Shown: one piece after another, positions 42,882 to 51,887 of the stretch
Numbering within the stretch: the stretch's first letter is position 1
Layout: each line of letters starts with the position of its first letter
From: CBDCGS01 sp965216915
GTDB taxonomy: Bacteria > Pseudomonadota > Alphaproteobacteria > UBA828
Length of the DNA stretch: 64,000 nucleotides
Assembly (NCBI GenBank): GCA_965216915.1
Contig: CBDCGS010000009.1
Location: 124,001-188,000 of the forward strand
Direction: 5' to 3'
The notes under the pieces: generated by a model
Told to the model about the DNA's origin: nothing
Seen by the model: only the letters and a program-made list of their open reading frames with translations
The model's database searches: none
Position numbers and translations under genes: made by a program

Positions 42882-43118
42882 AATTGTGGGTTCTCCCGCT
42901 CTCGCTCCGTGGACCCGTTCCTCGGGTTTCGTGGCCTATGTTGCTTCCGTGGCTTTGACTCCCACCAAGAATGAAGCATTGGCTAGATGTTTTGTCGAGT
43001 CATTATCCCTTCGTAAGATCTCATCGATTTACTGTGCGTAAGCAATTAGCATGTCTTTTGTAGCAGTATTGCGGTAATTTATCGGCGGCGCTTCCTTCGA
43101 CGCGCTTTTGGGGCCCGC

Positions 43119-43931
43119 TCAGTCGCTCTTGGTCTCGTCGCGCACGTCGCTCTTGACCGTGACCAGCTCGTCGTAGCTGAAGATCAGTCCCGCGGCATCG
43201 AAGCCGCCATCGACATTGACCACAGTGCCGGTCATGTAGGCGGCATCGTCGCCCGCCAGGAACACCGCGACCCCCGCGATGTCGCGCGCGAGGCCGAAGC
43301 GCTCGAGCGGGATGCGCTCCAAATAGCGCCGCTCCTGGTCGGGCCCGAAGGTGGTGATGCCGGTGTCGATCGGGCCGGGCGCGATCGTGTTGACCGTGAT
43401 GCCGCGCGGGCCAAGCTCGACCGCCATGATGCGGGTGAGCTGATGGATGCCGGCCTTGGCGACGCCGTAGGCGGTGCGGCCATAGCTCCCGCGTTGTCCG
43501 GATATCGAGCCGATGTTGATGATCCGTCCCGCGCCCTGCCCGACCATGATGCGCGCCGCCGCCTGGCCGCACAGAAACACGCTCGTCAGGTTGTTGCGCA
43601 GCAGCCTTTCCCAGTCTGCCAAGGGCAGCTCGAGGAACGCGCCATGGTGGGCGATCCCCGCATTGTTCACGAGCACGTCGAGGCGGCCGTCGAACACCGT
43701 CCGTGCGGTGTCGAAGAGGCCCGCAACCGCAGCCGGATCGCCGACGTCGGCGGCAGCTGCCGCGGCTTGGCCACCTGTATCGCGGATCTCGCGCGCCGCG
43801 GTTTCCGCCCGCTCGCTGTCGAGATCGGCGACCAGCACATGGGCGCCCGCCGCGGCAAGCCGGCGCGCGATCTCGCGTCCGATACCGCGGCCGGCGCCCG
43901 TGACGATCACGGTCTTGCCGGCGCATGCCAT
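43119..43931 (-). CDS. short-chain dehydrogenase/reductase (classical SDR)
   Basis: A 270-residue SDR. Cofactor motif TGAGRGIG at the N-terminus, NNAG in LVNNAGIAHHG, the catalytic Ser in NIGSISGQ and the YxxxK site in TAYGVAKAG are all present, so it should be active with NAD(P). DLDSERA after strand two has the Asp that favours NAD. It ends with NVDGGFDAAGLIFSYDEL and a polar tail. It diverges from a second SDR. Substrate unknown; the adjacency of two SDRs and a peptide transporter gives no clear pathway. Confidence 0.93.
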   Translation of the reverse strand: MACAGKTVIVTGAGRGIGREIARRLAAAGAHVLVADLDSERAETAAREIRDTGGQAAAAAADVGDPAAVAGLFDTARTVFDGRLDVLVNNAGIAHHGAFLELPLADWERLLRNNLTSVFLCGQAAARIMVGQGAGRIINIGSISGQRGSYGRTAYGVAKAGIHQLTRIMAVELGPRGITVNTIAPGPIDTGITTFGPDQERRYLERIPLERFGLARDIAGVAVFLAGDDAAYMTGTVVNVDGGFDAAGLIFSYDELVTVKSDVRDETKSD

Positions 43932-44056
43932 TCCGTCGCTCCGTTGCCCGCTTCCGCTCTTCTCGCCTATCGTTTGTGCCTCGCGCGAGTCAACCGCTTC
44001 CAGGCCGCCGTCGTGTTAGGGCAGGCCCGGAAGGCGAACCAAGAGGGGACGGGCGC

Positions 44057-44827
44057 ATGCGGCTCGACAGCAAACGGGTGATCATCACGGGCGCGGCCTC
44101 CGGCATCGGCCAGGCGACCGCGTTGCGCTTTGCCGAGGAGGGCGCCCAGGTCGCGTGCGTCGACGTGCAAGCCGATGAGAACCGCGCGACGGTCGGCCAG
44201 ATCGAGGCCGCCGGCGGCCGCGCCGTGGCCATCACCGCCGATGTCATGCGTGACGACGACGTCGCCGCGATGATCGCGCGGGCAATCGAGGCGCTCGGGC
44301 ATGTTGACGTGCTCATCAACAATGCCGGGCAAGCGGTCGTCGGCACCCTCACCGATGTCGACGGCGCGGACTGGGACCGCCAGCTCGATGTCAACGTGAA
44401 GAGCATCTATCGGGCCTCGAAGGCGATCTGGCCGCACCTCGAGGCGCGCGGCGGCGGCGTGATCCTGAACACCGCCTCGATCGCGGGGCTCATCGGCACA
44501 CCGGGGCAGGTCGCCTACGGTGCCTCGAAGGGCGCTGCCGTGATGCTCACCAAGTGCATGGCCCTCGACGGCGCGGCGCACAACATCCGTGTGAACTGCG
44601 TTTGCCCGGGGTGGACGCCGACGCCGATGGTCGCCTACCACATGTCGCAGCTCGACGATCCGGACGCGTTCATGGCCAAGCTCGAGAAGGCGCATCCCCT
44701 CGGGTTGGGCGAACCGCGCCACATCGCCAACGGCTTTCTTTATCTCGCCTCCGACGAGGCCAGCTGGATCACGGGGATCGCGCTCACGATCGACGGCGGC
44801 CTGACCTGCGGGCTGCCGCCCGGCTAG
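44057..44827 (+). CDS. short-chain dehydrogenase/reductase (classical SDR)
   Basis: A 256-residue SDR with TGAASGIG, INNAG, NTASIAG and the catalytic VAYGASKGA. CVDVQADE after strand two suggests NAD preference. ATG 44057 has GAGGGGAC upstream; a longer in-frame extension overlaps the divergent SDR promoter and is rejected. The region after it (44828-45103) is coding-free by my reading and contains only the promoter of the ABC operon. Confidence 0.93.
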   Translation: MRLDSKRVIITGAASGIGQATALRFAEEGAQVACVDVQADENRATVGQIEAAGGRAVAITADVMRDDDVAAMIARAIEALGHVDVLINNAGQAVVGTLTDVDGADWDRQLDVNVKSIYRASKAIWPHLEARGGGVILNTASIAGLIGTPGQVAYGASKGAAVMLTKCMALDGAAHNIRVNCVCPGWTPTPMVAYHMSQLDDPDAFMAKLEKAHPLGLGEPRHIANGFLYLASDEASWITGIALTIDGGLTCGLPPG

Positions 44828-45103
44828 CGGCCACGCCGCCTCGTCGGTGAGAATTCTCAGTTGATCCGGGCGGGACCGGCCCGCACAAGAAGACGGCGCG
44901 ACGCGTGGCGCCGGGCGGCCGGTGGCGCGCGGTTGGATGGGTGCGTCGCGCTCGTCTGTTGCCGGTTGCGCGGATGATCAGATCCAGCGGTCTCTCGGCA
45001 GCCGGGGCCCGACGAGGTTGCCGCGCCGCGGGCGATGCGATAGGGGAGGTGCTGCTCCGGGCGAGCCAGGCTCGCAGGGGGTGCGCTGAGGGGAGACCAG
45101 TCG

Positions 45104-46084
45104 GTGGCGCTGCTTGAGGTCAAGAACCTCACCAAGGTGTTCAACGTCGGCAAGGATGCCGATTTGATCGCGGTCAACAACGTGTCCTTCTCGCTTGAGC
45201 GGGGCGAGACGCTGGGCTTGGTGGGCGAAAGCGGATCGGGCAAGACCACGGTCGGCCGCTGCGTGCTGCGCCTGATCGAACCCACCGAGGGGTCGGTTAC
45301 GCTCGACGGTGTGGAGATCAGCGGGCTCGGGCCGAGCGAGCTTCGGGTCCTACGCGCCCGCATGCAGCTCGTGTTTCAGGATCCGTTCGGCTCGCTCAAC
45401 CCGCGCCTCACGGTCTCGCAGACCGTCGACGAGCCGCTCGCGCTGCACGGTGTCGAGCGCGCGGAGCGACAAACACGGGTCGGCGAGATGCTCGAGCGCG
45501 TCGGGCTGGAGAGCCACGTGTTCAGCTACTATCCGGCTGATTTGACGGCGAGCGAGCAGCAACGCGTCGGGGTCGCGCGCGCGCTCGTGACCCGGCCGGA
45601 ATTCGTGGTGCTCGACGAGCCGACCTCCATGCTCGACCCCTCGGCGCGGTCGGAAATTCTGGACCTGCTGCGCGCGATCCAGACGGAGACCGAGACCGCC
45701 TACATCTTCATCTCGCACGACCTCACCTCGGTCGCGAAGATCAGCCACCGCATCGCGATCATGTATCTCGGGCACATCATCGAGCACGCGCCGACCGAGG
45801 TCATCATGGACGATCAGCGCCATCCCTATAGCCGGGCGCTGCTCTCCGCGGTGCTGTTTCCCGATCCGCGACGGCGCCCCGACCCCTATGTGATCGAGGG
45901 GGAGATCCCGACCGCGATCAACCCGAAGCCCGAGTGCCCGCTCTACGGGCGCTGTCCGATCCGCGAGACGCCGTGCCAGGATGCGGTGCCGCCCCTGGTC
46001 GAGGTCGAGGCGCGGCATTTTTCGGCGTGCCGGCGCTGGGATCAGGTGGCCGCATCGATGGGCGCCGGTGCGCGCGCGGGCTGA
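45104..46084 (+). CDS. peptide/nickel-type ABC transporter ATPase (OppF/DppF-like) with degenerate signature
   Basis: A 326-residue ATPase, GTG start at 45104. Walker A is GESGSGKT (41-48), Q-loop FQDP with Gln 92, Walker B VVLDEPT with Glu 172, and switch His 205 in FISHDL. The signature that should read LSGGQ is LTASE at 147-151 (YPADLTASEQQRVGVARAL). The C-terminus has the oligopeptide zinc-like cluster CPLYGRCPIRETPC. It therefore supplies a good Walker A/Q/H half-site but a poor signature. It heads the operon, upstream of the binding protein, permease and fused permease-ATPase. Confidence 0.93.
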   Translation: MALLEVKNLTKVFNVGKDADLIAVNNVSFSLERGETLGLVGESGSGKTTVGRCVLRLIEPTEGSVTLDGVEISGLGPSELRVLRARMQLVFQDPFGSLNPRLTVSQTVDEPLALHGVERAERQTRVGEMLERVGLESHVFSYYPADLTASEQQRVGVARALVTRPEFVVLDEPTSMLDPSARSEILDLLRAIQTETETAYIFISHDLTSVAKISHRIAIMYLGHIIEHAPTEVIMDDQRHPYSRALLSAVLFPDPRRRPDPYVIEGEIPTAINPKPECPLYGRCPIRETPCQDAVPPLVEVEARHFSACRRWDQVAASMGAGARAG

Positions 46085-46215
46085 GCGACCCCTCGCTGGG
46101 CCGCTTGAGTTAACGAGCGTTTGTTTTAGGATGCGCCGACGATGCGTGCTGCGCGCGCCAGGGCGGCCATGGCTGGTCGATCCTGCAACGAATGAAACAT
46201 AGCTGGGAGACGACG

Positions 46216-47877
46216 ATGACACTGGGAGGTATCGCGAAGCTTGGGCTCGGCTCGATTGCGGCCGCGGCGCTGCTTGCTGCGGCGGCATTGACGTCCGCGC
46301 CGGCTGCGGCCAAGGACACGATGGTGATTGCCATCCCGGGCCTGCCGCAAGGGATCGACCTCGACAAACATGTGAGCCCGCAGACCTGGTCGATGGGCGC
46401 CCAGGTTCTCGAGGACGGGATGAGCTGGGAATGGGTCGATTTCCCCTATTCGACCGGCGCGTCCTGGGACCCCTCGACGATCCCGGGCTTCAAATATCCC
46501 GACTATCAGGGGCAGGCGAAACTCGAGCCGGGCATCATCGAGAAATGCGAGCTGGAGCCAGGCGGCAAGCGCGCCATCTATCACATTCGCAAGGGCGTGA
46601 TCTCGCCATGGGGCAACGAGTTTACCGCCGACGACATTCTGTGGCGGATCGAGCGCGGCAAGGCGACCGGCGCGATCAACAACTTCCTCGAGTTCCTGCT
46701 CAACATGCCGGGGCAGACCATCAATCCGCCCGAGAGCGGCGGCTACGCGAAGATCGACCAATACACCGTCGAAGTGACCTCGTCGGCCGGCATGCCGCTC
46801 GCCTGCAAGGGCCTGACCAACTACTACAATGCCTGGCTCGATTCGACCGAGATCATGAAGAACGCGACCGAAGACGACCCCTGGGGCGACAAGTGGGTCG
46901 CGACCAATGGCGGCGGCTTCGGGGCCTATCGGGTGACCGAATGGACCGCCGGCAAGCGCGTCGTGATGGAGGCCAACGAGAACTACTGGCGTGGCGCGCC
47001 CGAGATCAAGCGCATCATCTATGTCGTCGTGCCGGAATCGGCGAACCGCGTCTCGCTGCTCAAGCAAGGCAAGGTCGACATGGCCGAGGGTCTGACGCCC
47101 GACGAGATCAAGGCGCTCTCGGACGATCCCAACGCCCGCGGTGTCGCGGTGCGCGGCAACCAGTCCATGTGGGTGATGATCAACAACACCCTGCCGCCCT
47201 ACGACAACGTCAAGGTGCGCCAGGCGATCAACCACCTCATCAACCGTGATGCCATCATCAAGGACATCTATCACGGCATGATGAACCATTGGCAGGGCCC
47301 GATGCCGAGCACCTATCCGGGTTACGAGGGTCATTTGAAGTATGACTACAACCCGGCGAAGGCGAAGGCGTTGCTGGCGGAGGCCGGCTTCCCGGATGGC
47401 TTCGATGCCGAGCTCGAGTTCAACGCGGGCGATGCGACGCAGGAAGCGATCTCGATCCTTCTACAGAGCTCCTTCAAGGAGGCGGGCATCAACCTCTCGC
47501 TGAAGAAGCTCCCCGTCGCGGCGCATTCGGACAAGGTCATGAGCAAGCAGGGCTCGCTCGCGATCTGGACCGACATGCCGATCCAGCCCGACATCAACTA
47601 CGCGTTGAAGCTGGTGTGGCCGACCGGCGCGCTCGTCAACTACCACAACTTCTCCGATCCGAAGGTCGACCAGATCCTGAAGGACGCGGAAGGCGTGGTG
47701 GATGCCGAGGCGCGCATCGCGGCCCATGCCGGCATCCAGGAGCATATTCACGACCTGGCCGGCGTGGGCTGGATCGGCGAGCACTACTTCGCCGTCGGTC
47801 TCTCGCGCAAGGTGAGCAATTTCCGCTGGTACACGACGCAGTACTATCACGTCGGCGAAATGTCGATCGCCGACTGA
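46216..47877 (+). CDS. ABC transporter substrate-binding protein, family 5 (peptide/nickel type)
   Basis: A 553-residue periplasmic binding protein. ATG 46216 is chosen over 46192 because GGGAG lies six bases before it. The signal is LGLGSIAAAALLAAAALTSAPAAA with cleavage near ALTSAPAAAKD. Family 5 features are the N-terminal VIAIPGLPQGID, WRIERGKATGA, the central GGFGAYRVTEWTAGKRVVMEANENYW and VRQAINHLINRDAIIKDIYHGM. These proteins bind peptides, nickel complexes or glycoside-like ligands. Followed by a hairpin and then the first permease gene. Confidence 0.95.
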   Translation: MTLGGIAKLGLGSIAAAALLAAAALTSAPAAAKDTMVIAIPGLPQGIDLDKHVSPQTWSMGAQVLEDGMSWEWVDFPYSTGASWDPSTIPGFKYPDYQGQAKLEPGIIEKCELEPGGKRAIYHIRKGVISPWGNEFTADDILWRIERGKATGAINNFLEFLLNMPGQTINPPESGGYAKIDQYTVEVTSSAGMPLACKGLTNYYNAWLDSTEIMKNATEDDPWGDKWVATNGGGFGAYRVTEWTAGKRVVMEANENYWRGAPEIKRIIYVVVPESANRVSLLKQGKVDMAEGLTPDEIKALSDDPNARGVAVRGNQSMWVMINNTLPPYDNVKVRQAINHLINRDAIIKDIYHGMMNHWQGPMPSTYPGYEGHLKYDYNPAKAKALLAEAGFPDGFDAELEFNAGDATQEAISILLQSSFKEAGINLSLKKLPVAAHSDKVMSKQGSLAIWTDMPIQPDINYALKLVWPTGALVNYHNFSDPKVDQILKDAEGVVDAEARIAAHAGIQEHIHDLAGVGWIGEHYFAVGLSRKVSNFRWYTTQYYHVGEMSIAD

Positions 47878-47934
47878 CGGCATCGGTCAAGGCGCCTCGG
47901 CGGGGGAACGAGCGCGCATGACCGCGGTCTTTCC

Positions 47935-47962
47935 GAGCGGCGGCACCCGGGTGTCGCCGCTC
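47935..47962. other. 28-bp hairpin between binding-protein and permease genes
   Basis: GAGCGGCGGCACCC followed by GGGTGTCGCCGCTC: arms of 14 bp with one G:T-type mismatch and no loop spacer beyond the turn. It is followed by a short CCCTTTC. It lies in the 133-base gap between the binding protein and DppB-like genes. It may stabilise the upstream message or cause partial termination, giving more binding protein than permease; inferred. Confidence 0.6.
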
Positions 47963-48010
47963 GCCCTTTCTGCCGAGCACCGGCTCCACTCTGCGTAGCG
48001 CCGGATCGTC

Positions 48011-49066
48011 ATGCGCCTCGCAATCTATATCGGCCGCCGCTTTCTCTTCCTCATTCCCCAGGTCTTTCTGATCTCGTTCATCACCTTCGTGCTGGTCCGG
48101 CTTCTGCCGGGTGATCCGGCGCGCCTCTCGCTCGGACCGCTGGCCCCCGAATCCTCGGTGCAAGCGCTGCGCGAGAAGATGTACCTGGATCGGCCGATCC
48201 ACGAGCAGTACGTGATCTGGCTCGAAAACGCGTTTCAGGGCGATCTCGGCGAGTCGTGGGTCAACGGCACCCAAGTCATCGACGATTTGATCAACCGTAT
48301 CCCGGTGACCCTCGAGCTCATCGTGCTCGCGCTGGTCCTGGTGTTCATCGTGCTCGTGCCGCTCGCGATCATCACCGCGAGCCGCACGCGCAGCTGGCTC
48401 GTGCGCGTGCCGAAATACATCACCTTCGGCTACGGCATGCTGGCCGGTGCGCTCCCCGACTTCTTGCTGGGCCTCGTGCTCATCTTCTGCTTGTTCGCGG
48501 GCGCGGGCGGCCTCTGGGCGCCGGAGATCCTGCCGGGGCCGGAGGGCCGGCTCGGCATTCTCGATTTCGAGCCGCCGTTCGTGACCGGCTCGATCCTGAT
48601 CGACTCGCTGATCGCAGGCGACATGGAGGTGTTCACCTCAGGCCTGCTGCATCTGATCATGCCGGTCTTCACGCTCGCCTTCGTCTACGGCGCGCCGATC
48701 TTCAAGATGCTGCGCAGCCAGATGGAGAACGCGCTCAAGGCGGATTTCACGACCTACGCCGAGGCCATAGGCCTCGCGCCGCGCGTCGTCCTGGTGCGCG
48801 CCGCGCGGGTCGCCGCCGGGCCGACGCTCGTGATCACCGGCGTGGTCGTGATGTTCTTGCTCGGCGGCGCGGTTCTGGTCGAGCGGGTGTTCAACTACAC
48901 CGGGCTCGGGCAGTACGCGGTCAACGCGATCGTCACCGCCGATTACGCGCCGATCCAGGGCTTCGTCTGCTTCGCGGCGATCTTCACGATGCTGGTCTAC
49001 CTTGCGGTCGACCTGGTCCATTTCGCGATGGATCCGCGCATCAAGATCGGCGCGACGCAGGGCTAG
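48011..49066 (+). CDS. ABC transporter permease, DppB/OppB type
   Basis: A 351-residue inner-membrane permease. The N-terminus is RRFLFLIPQVFLISFITFVLVRLLPGDPA, the classic DppB opening. The BPD_transp_1 core includes VTLELIVLALVLVFIVLVPLAI and the coupling helix region MLRSQMENALKADFTTYAEAIGLAPRVVLVRAA. About six transmembrane helices are seen. It lies between the binding-protein gene and the fused permease-ATPase; the gap to the latter is only 16 bases, so they are coupled. Confidence 0.94.
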   Translation: MRLAIYIGRRFLFLIPQVFLISFITFVLVRLLPGDPARLSLGPLAPESSVQALREKMYLDRPIHEQYVIWLENAFQGDLGESWVNGTQVIDDLINRIPVTLELIVLALVLVFIVLVPLAIITASRTRSWLVRVPKYITFGYGMLAGALPDFLLGLVLIFCLFAGAGGLWAPEILPGPEGRLGILDFEPPFVTGSILIDSLIAGDMEVFTSGLLHLIMPVFTLAFVYGAPIFKMLRSQMENALKADFTTYAEAIGLAPRVVLVRAARVAAGPTLVITGVVVMFLLGGAVLVERVFNYTGLGQYAVNAIVTADYAPIQGFVCFAAIFTMLVYLAVDLVHFAMDPRIKIGATQG

Positions 49067-49082
49067 CGGGGCGGTCGAGGCA

Positions 49083-50828
49083 ATGCTGCGCCGGATCGAA
49101 CGCTTGCTCCGCTCGCTGCCTTGGTGGCAGCTGGTGCTGCAGCTTCTGGTCCTCTTCATCTTCTTCGGCATCATCATCCTCACCATCATCGGCCCGTGGG
49201 TTGCACCGTTTCCGACCGAGATCGCGGATCCGGCCAACCGGCTTCTGCCGCCCGGGCCGAAGCATTGGTTCGGCACGGACGAGAACGGCATCGACATCTT
49301 TTCGCGCGTGCTCGCCGCACCCCGCACCGATGTCGTGATCGGCGTCGTCGCGACCGCGATCTCGGTGTTCCTCGGCGCGCCCCTCGGGGTGATCGTCGCG
49401 CTCTACGAAAGCCGCGGCGGTGCCCGCTCGACCGCCTTCGCCGAAGTGTTCATGCGCGTGCTGGAGGTGATCCAGTCGTTCCCCGTGTTCGTCTTCGCGA
49501 TGGTGCTCGTCGCGGTCTTCGGGGGCAATATCGTCAACATCATCATTGCCATCGCATTCGTGAACACGCCCGTCTTCGTCAGAATCGTGCGCTCGGACGT
49601 GCTCTCTTTGGTGCAGCGCCCCTTTGCGGAGGCCGCCAAGGCGGTCGGCAACAAGGAGGTGCGGATCGGCTTCCGCCACGTTTTGCCGAACGCCGTGCCG
49701 ACCGTAATCGTGCAGGTCTCGGTAACTGTCGGCTTCGCGATCCTGCTCACGGCGGGGCTGAGCTTCGTCGGCGCCGGCGTCAAGCCGCCGACGCCCGAGC
49801 TCGGTGCGATGATCGCCTCCGGCGCGAAATATCTCGAGATCGGCCAGTGGTGGCCCGCGCTGATCCCCGGCCTCATGCTCGGCGTCGTGGTGTTCTCCTT
49901 CGGCGTCTTCGGCGAGATTCTGACCCAGGCGATGGAGCCGCGCGCCGTGCGCAAGGACGACGACCGGCGGCGCACCGCCGCGCTCGAGGTCGGCGGCGAC
50001 GACGATGTGGCCGCCAGGCGCGAGGCCCCGACCGTGCTGCTGAAGGAGGGGCCGGAGCCGGTTCTGCGGGTCGAGCGTTTGGGTGTCGCGGCGTTCGACA
50101 GCAAGGCGGCGTTGCTCAGCGACATCGATATCGGTCTCGGTGCGGGCGAGAGCATGGGCATCGTCGGTGAATCGGGCTCTGGCAAGTCGGTCCTCGTCCG
50201 CTCTGTCTTGCAGCTCTTGCCGCCCGAGCTGATCGTGACCGACGGTGAGGTGCGCTATCTCGACAGGGATCTCCTGCGCATGGAAAAGCGCGCGCTGCGA
50301 GCGCTCCGCACCACGGAGATCGCGGCGATCCTGCCCAACGCAAAGTCGCAGCTCAACCCGCTCACCAATGTCGGCGACATGCTACGGAGCGCGCTTCAGG
50401 CGCACGAGAAGATCGGTCGCAAGGACGCGGAGAGACGCGCGGTGGAGCTATTGGAGATGGTCGGGATCACGGACCCGGCGCAGCGCCTCTCGGCCTTCCC
50501 GCACGAGCTGAGTGGCGGGATGGCGCAGCGCGTCTGCCTCGCGATGGCGCTCATGTATCAGCCGCGGCTTCTAATCGCGGATGAGCCTACAGCGGGCCTC
50601 GATGTCACGATCCAGCGCCAGGTGCTCGACCTCACGCGCGCGCTCGCCGAGAGCGCGGGCACGGCGCGCCTGATCATCACGGGTGATCTCGGTATCGCGG
50701 CGCACTATTGCGACAAGGTGGCCGTCATGCGCGCCGGGCGCATCGTCGAGGTCAACGACACCGACGCACTGTTCGCGACGCCGAGGCACCCCTACACCCA
50801 GCACCTGCTCGACTGCGTCCGCGTCTAG
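49083..50828 (+). CDS. fused ABC permease (DppC type) and ATPase (DppD type)
   Basis: A 581-residue fusion. Residues 1-285 are a DppC permease (HWFGTDENGIDIFSRVL, then EAAKAVGN coupling motif near 183-190). Residues about 325-581 are a DppD ATPase: Walker A GESGSGKS at 362-369, signature ELSGGMAQR at 475-483, Walker B LLIADEP at 496-502. But the Q-loop Gln position is Pro 418 (ILPNAKSQLNP) and the switch His is Gly 534 (IITGDLG). The linker 286-324 is charged and Asp/Arg-rich. The fusion gives a fixed 1:1 permease-ATPase ratio. Compare the free ATPase at 45104, whose signature is degenerate instead. Confidence 0.93.
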   Translation: MLRRIERLLRSLPWWQLVLQLLVLFIFFGIIILTIIGPWVAPFPTEIADPANRLLPPGPKHWFGTDENGIDIFSRVLAAPRTDVVIGVVATAISVFLGAPLGVIVALYESRGGARSTAFAEVFMRVLEVIQSFPVFVFAMVLVAVFGGNIVNIIIAIAFVNTPVFVRIVRSDVLSLVQRPFAEAAKAVGNKEVRIGFRHVLPNAVPTVIVQVSVTVGFAILLTAGLSFVGAGVKPPTPELGAMIASGAKYLEIGQWWPALIPGLMLGVVVFSFGVFGEILTQAMEPRAVRKDDDRRRTAALEVGGDDDVAARREAPTVLLKEGPEPVLRVERLGVAAFDSKAALLSDIDIGLGAGESMGIVGESGSGKSVLVRSVLQLLPPELIVTDGEVRYLDRDLLRMEKRALRALRTTEIAAILPNAKSQLNPLTNVGDMLRSALQAHEKIGRKDAERRAVELLEMVGITDPAQRLSAFPHELSGGMAQRVCLAMALMYQPRLLIADEPTAGLDVTIQRQVLDLTRALAESAGTARLIITGDLGIAAHYCDKVAVMRAGRIVEVNDTDALFATPRHPYTQHLLDCVRV

Positions 50829-50885
50829 CGCAAATCCCGCGCAGGCGGGATCACCTGCGACGGCGCATTTGCGCCAATAGGCCGA

Positions 50886-51611
50886 CTAGAACGGCTCCTT
50901 GTGGGTCCTGAGGTCGATCTCCTGGGTCCAGGCGTTGCGGGGCTGGCGATAGAGGAAGCGGTAGGTTTCGGCGAGGCCGTCGAGGCCGATCAGGCCGTCG
51001 GCGCCCACTCGCTCGACATAGTCGGGCGCGCGGCTCTTCATGCGCTCGCCGTCGATGCCGCCATCGACGACCACGTGTGCGACATGGATGCCCTGTGGGC
51101 TGAACTCGCGCGCGAGGGACTGGCCGAGGGCACGCAGGCCCGCTTTCGCGGTGGTGAAAGCGGCGAACCGCGGCTTGCCTCGCATCGACGCGCTGGCGCC
51201 GGTGATGAGCAGCGTGCCCTGACCCCGCGGCGCCATGCAGCGCAGCGCCTCGCGGCAGAACAAGAACCCGCCAAAGCAGCCGATGCGCCAGCAGGTCTCG
51301 AAATAATCGGCGTCCATCTCCAGGAAGGGGCCCGGCATGTTGTTGCCGGTATTGAACACTGCGAGATCGATCGGCCCCGCTGCCTCGGCGGCGGCGACGA
51401 ACGCCGCGACCGACGCTTCGTTCGTGGTGTCGGCCTCGACCGCCGTCGCGCGCCCACCGCTTTCGCGAATCGCTGCAGCCACCGCTGCGACCTTTGCGTC
51501 CGTGCGGCCACCGACGAACACGTGCAGGCCCTCGCTGGCGGCCATGCGGCAGATCGCCGCACCGAGCCCCTCTTCGGCGCCGACGCCGATCACGATCGCG
51601 GTCTTGGTCAT
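50886..51611 (-). CDS. SDR-fold protein lacking the catalytic tyrosine
   Basis: A 241-residue SDR-like protein. Cofactor region VIGVGAEEGLGAAIC is looser than GxxxGxG, GGRTDAK follows strand two, and the Asn-Ala-Gly motif is FNTGNNM. The active-site segment is RFAAFTTAKAGLRAL, so the Tyr of YxxxK is Phe while Lys is kept; the upstream Ser is present in ITGASASMRG. It is therefore a poor classical dehydrogenase and may be a binding or regulatory SDR. It follows the ABC operon on the opposite strand. Confidence 0.87.
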   Translation of the reverse strand: MTKTAIVIGVGAEEGLGAAICRMAASEGLHVFVGGRTDAKVAAVAAAIRESGGRATAVEADTTNEASVAAFVAAAEAAGPIDLAVFNTGNNMPGPFLEMDADYFETCWRIGCFGGFLFCREALRCMAPRGQGTLLITGASASMRGKPRFAAFTTAKAGLRALGQSLAREFSPQGIHVAHVVVDGGIDGERMKSRAPDYVERVGADGLIGLDGLAETYRFLYRQPRNAWTQEIDLRTHKEPF

Positions 51612-51887
51612 CGCATGCTCCCCCAGTTTGCGTCCGGCAACACTATAGGGGTGAACGAGCTAAATCACGCGGTGGGACGCACCGCGCGCGTTAACGATTG
51701 GCAGGATCAGCGCAGGAAGATAAGCGGAACGAACGCGGCCCGACTCGGCGCGGGCTTAACACTTTGACGCGACGTGTGCTCGGCTTTCGGGCCGGATGTA
51801 CCGGCGCCGGCGGACGTCCCGAGACTCGGGCCGCCAAAGGTTGAGGCTCGGGCTGGGGCGGGGACCACCGGCCCGAGGCGATCGTGC

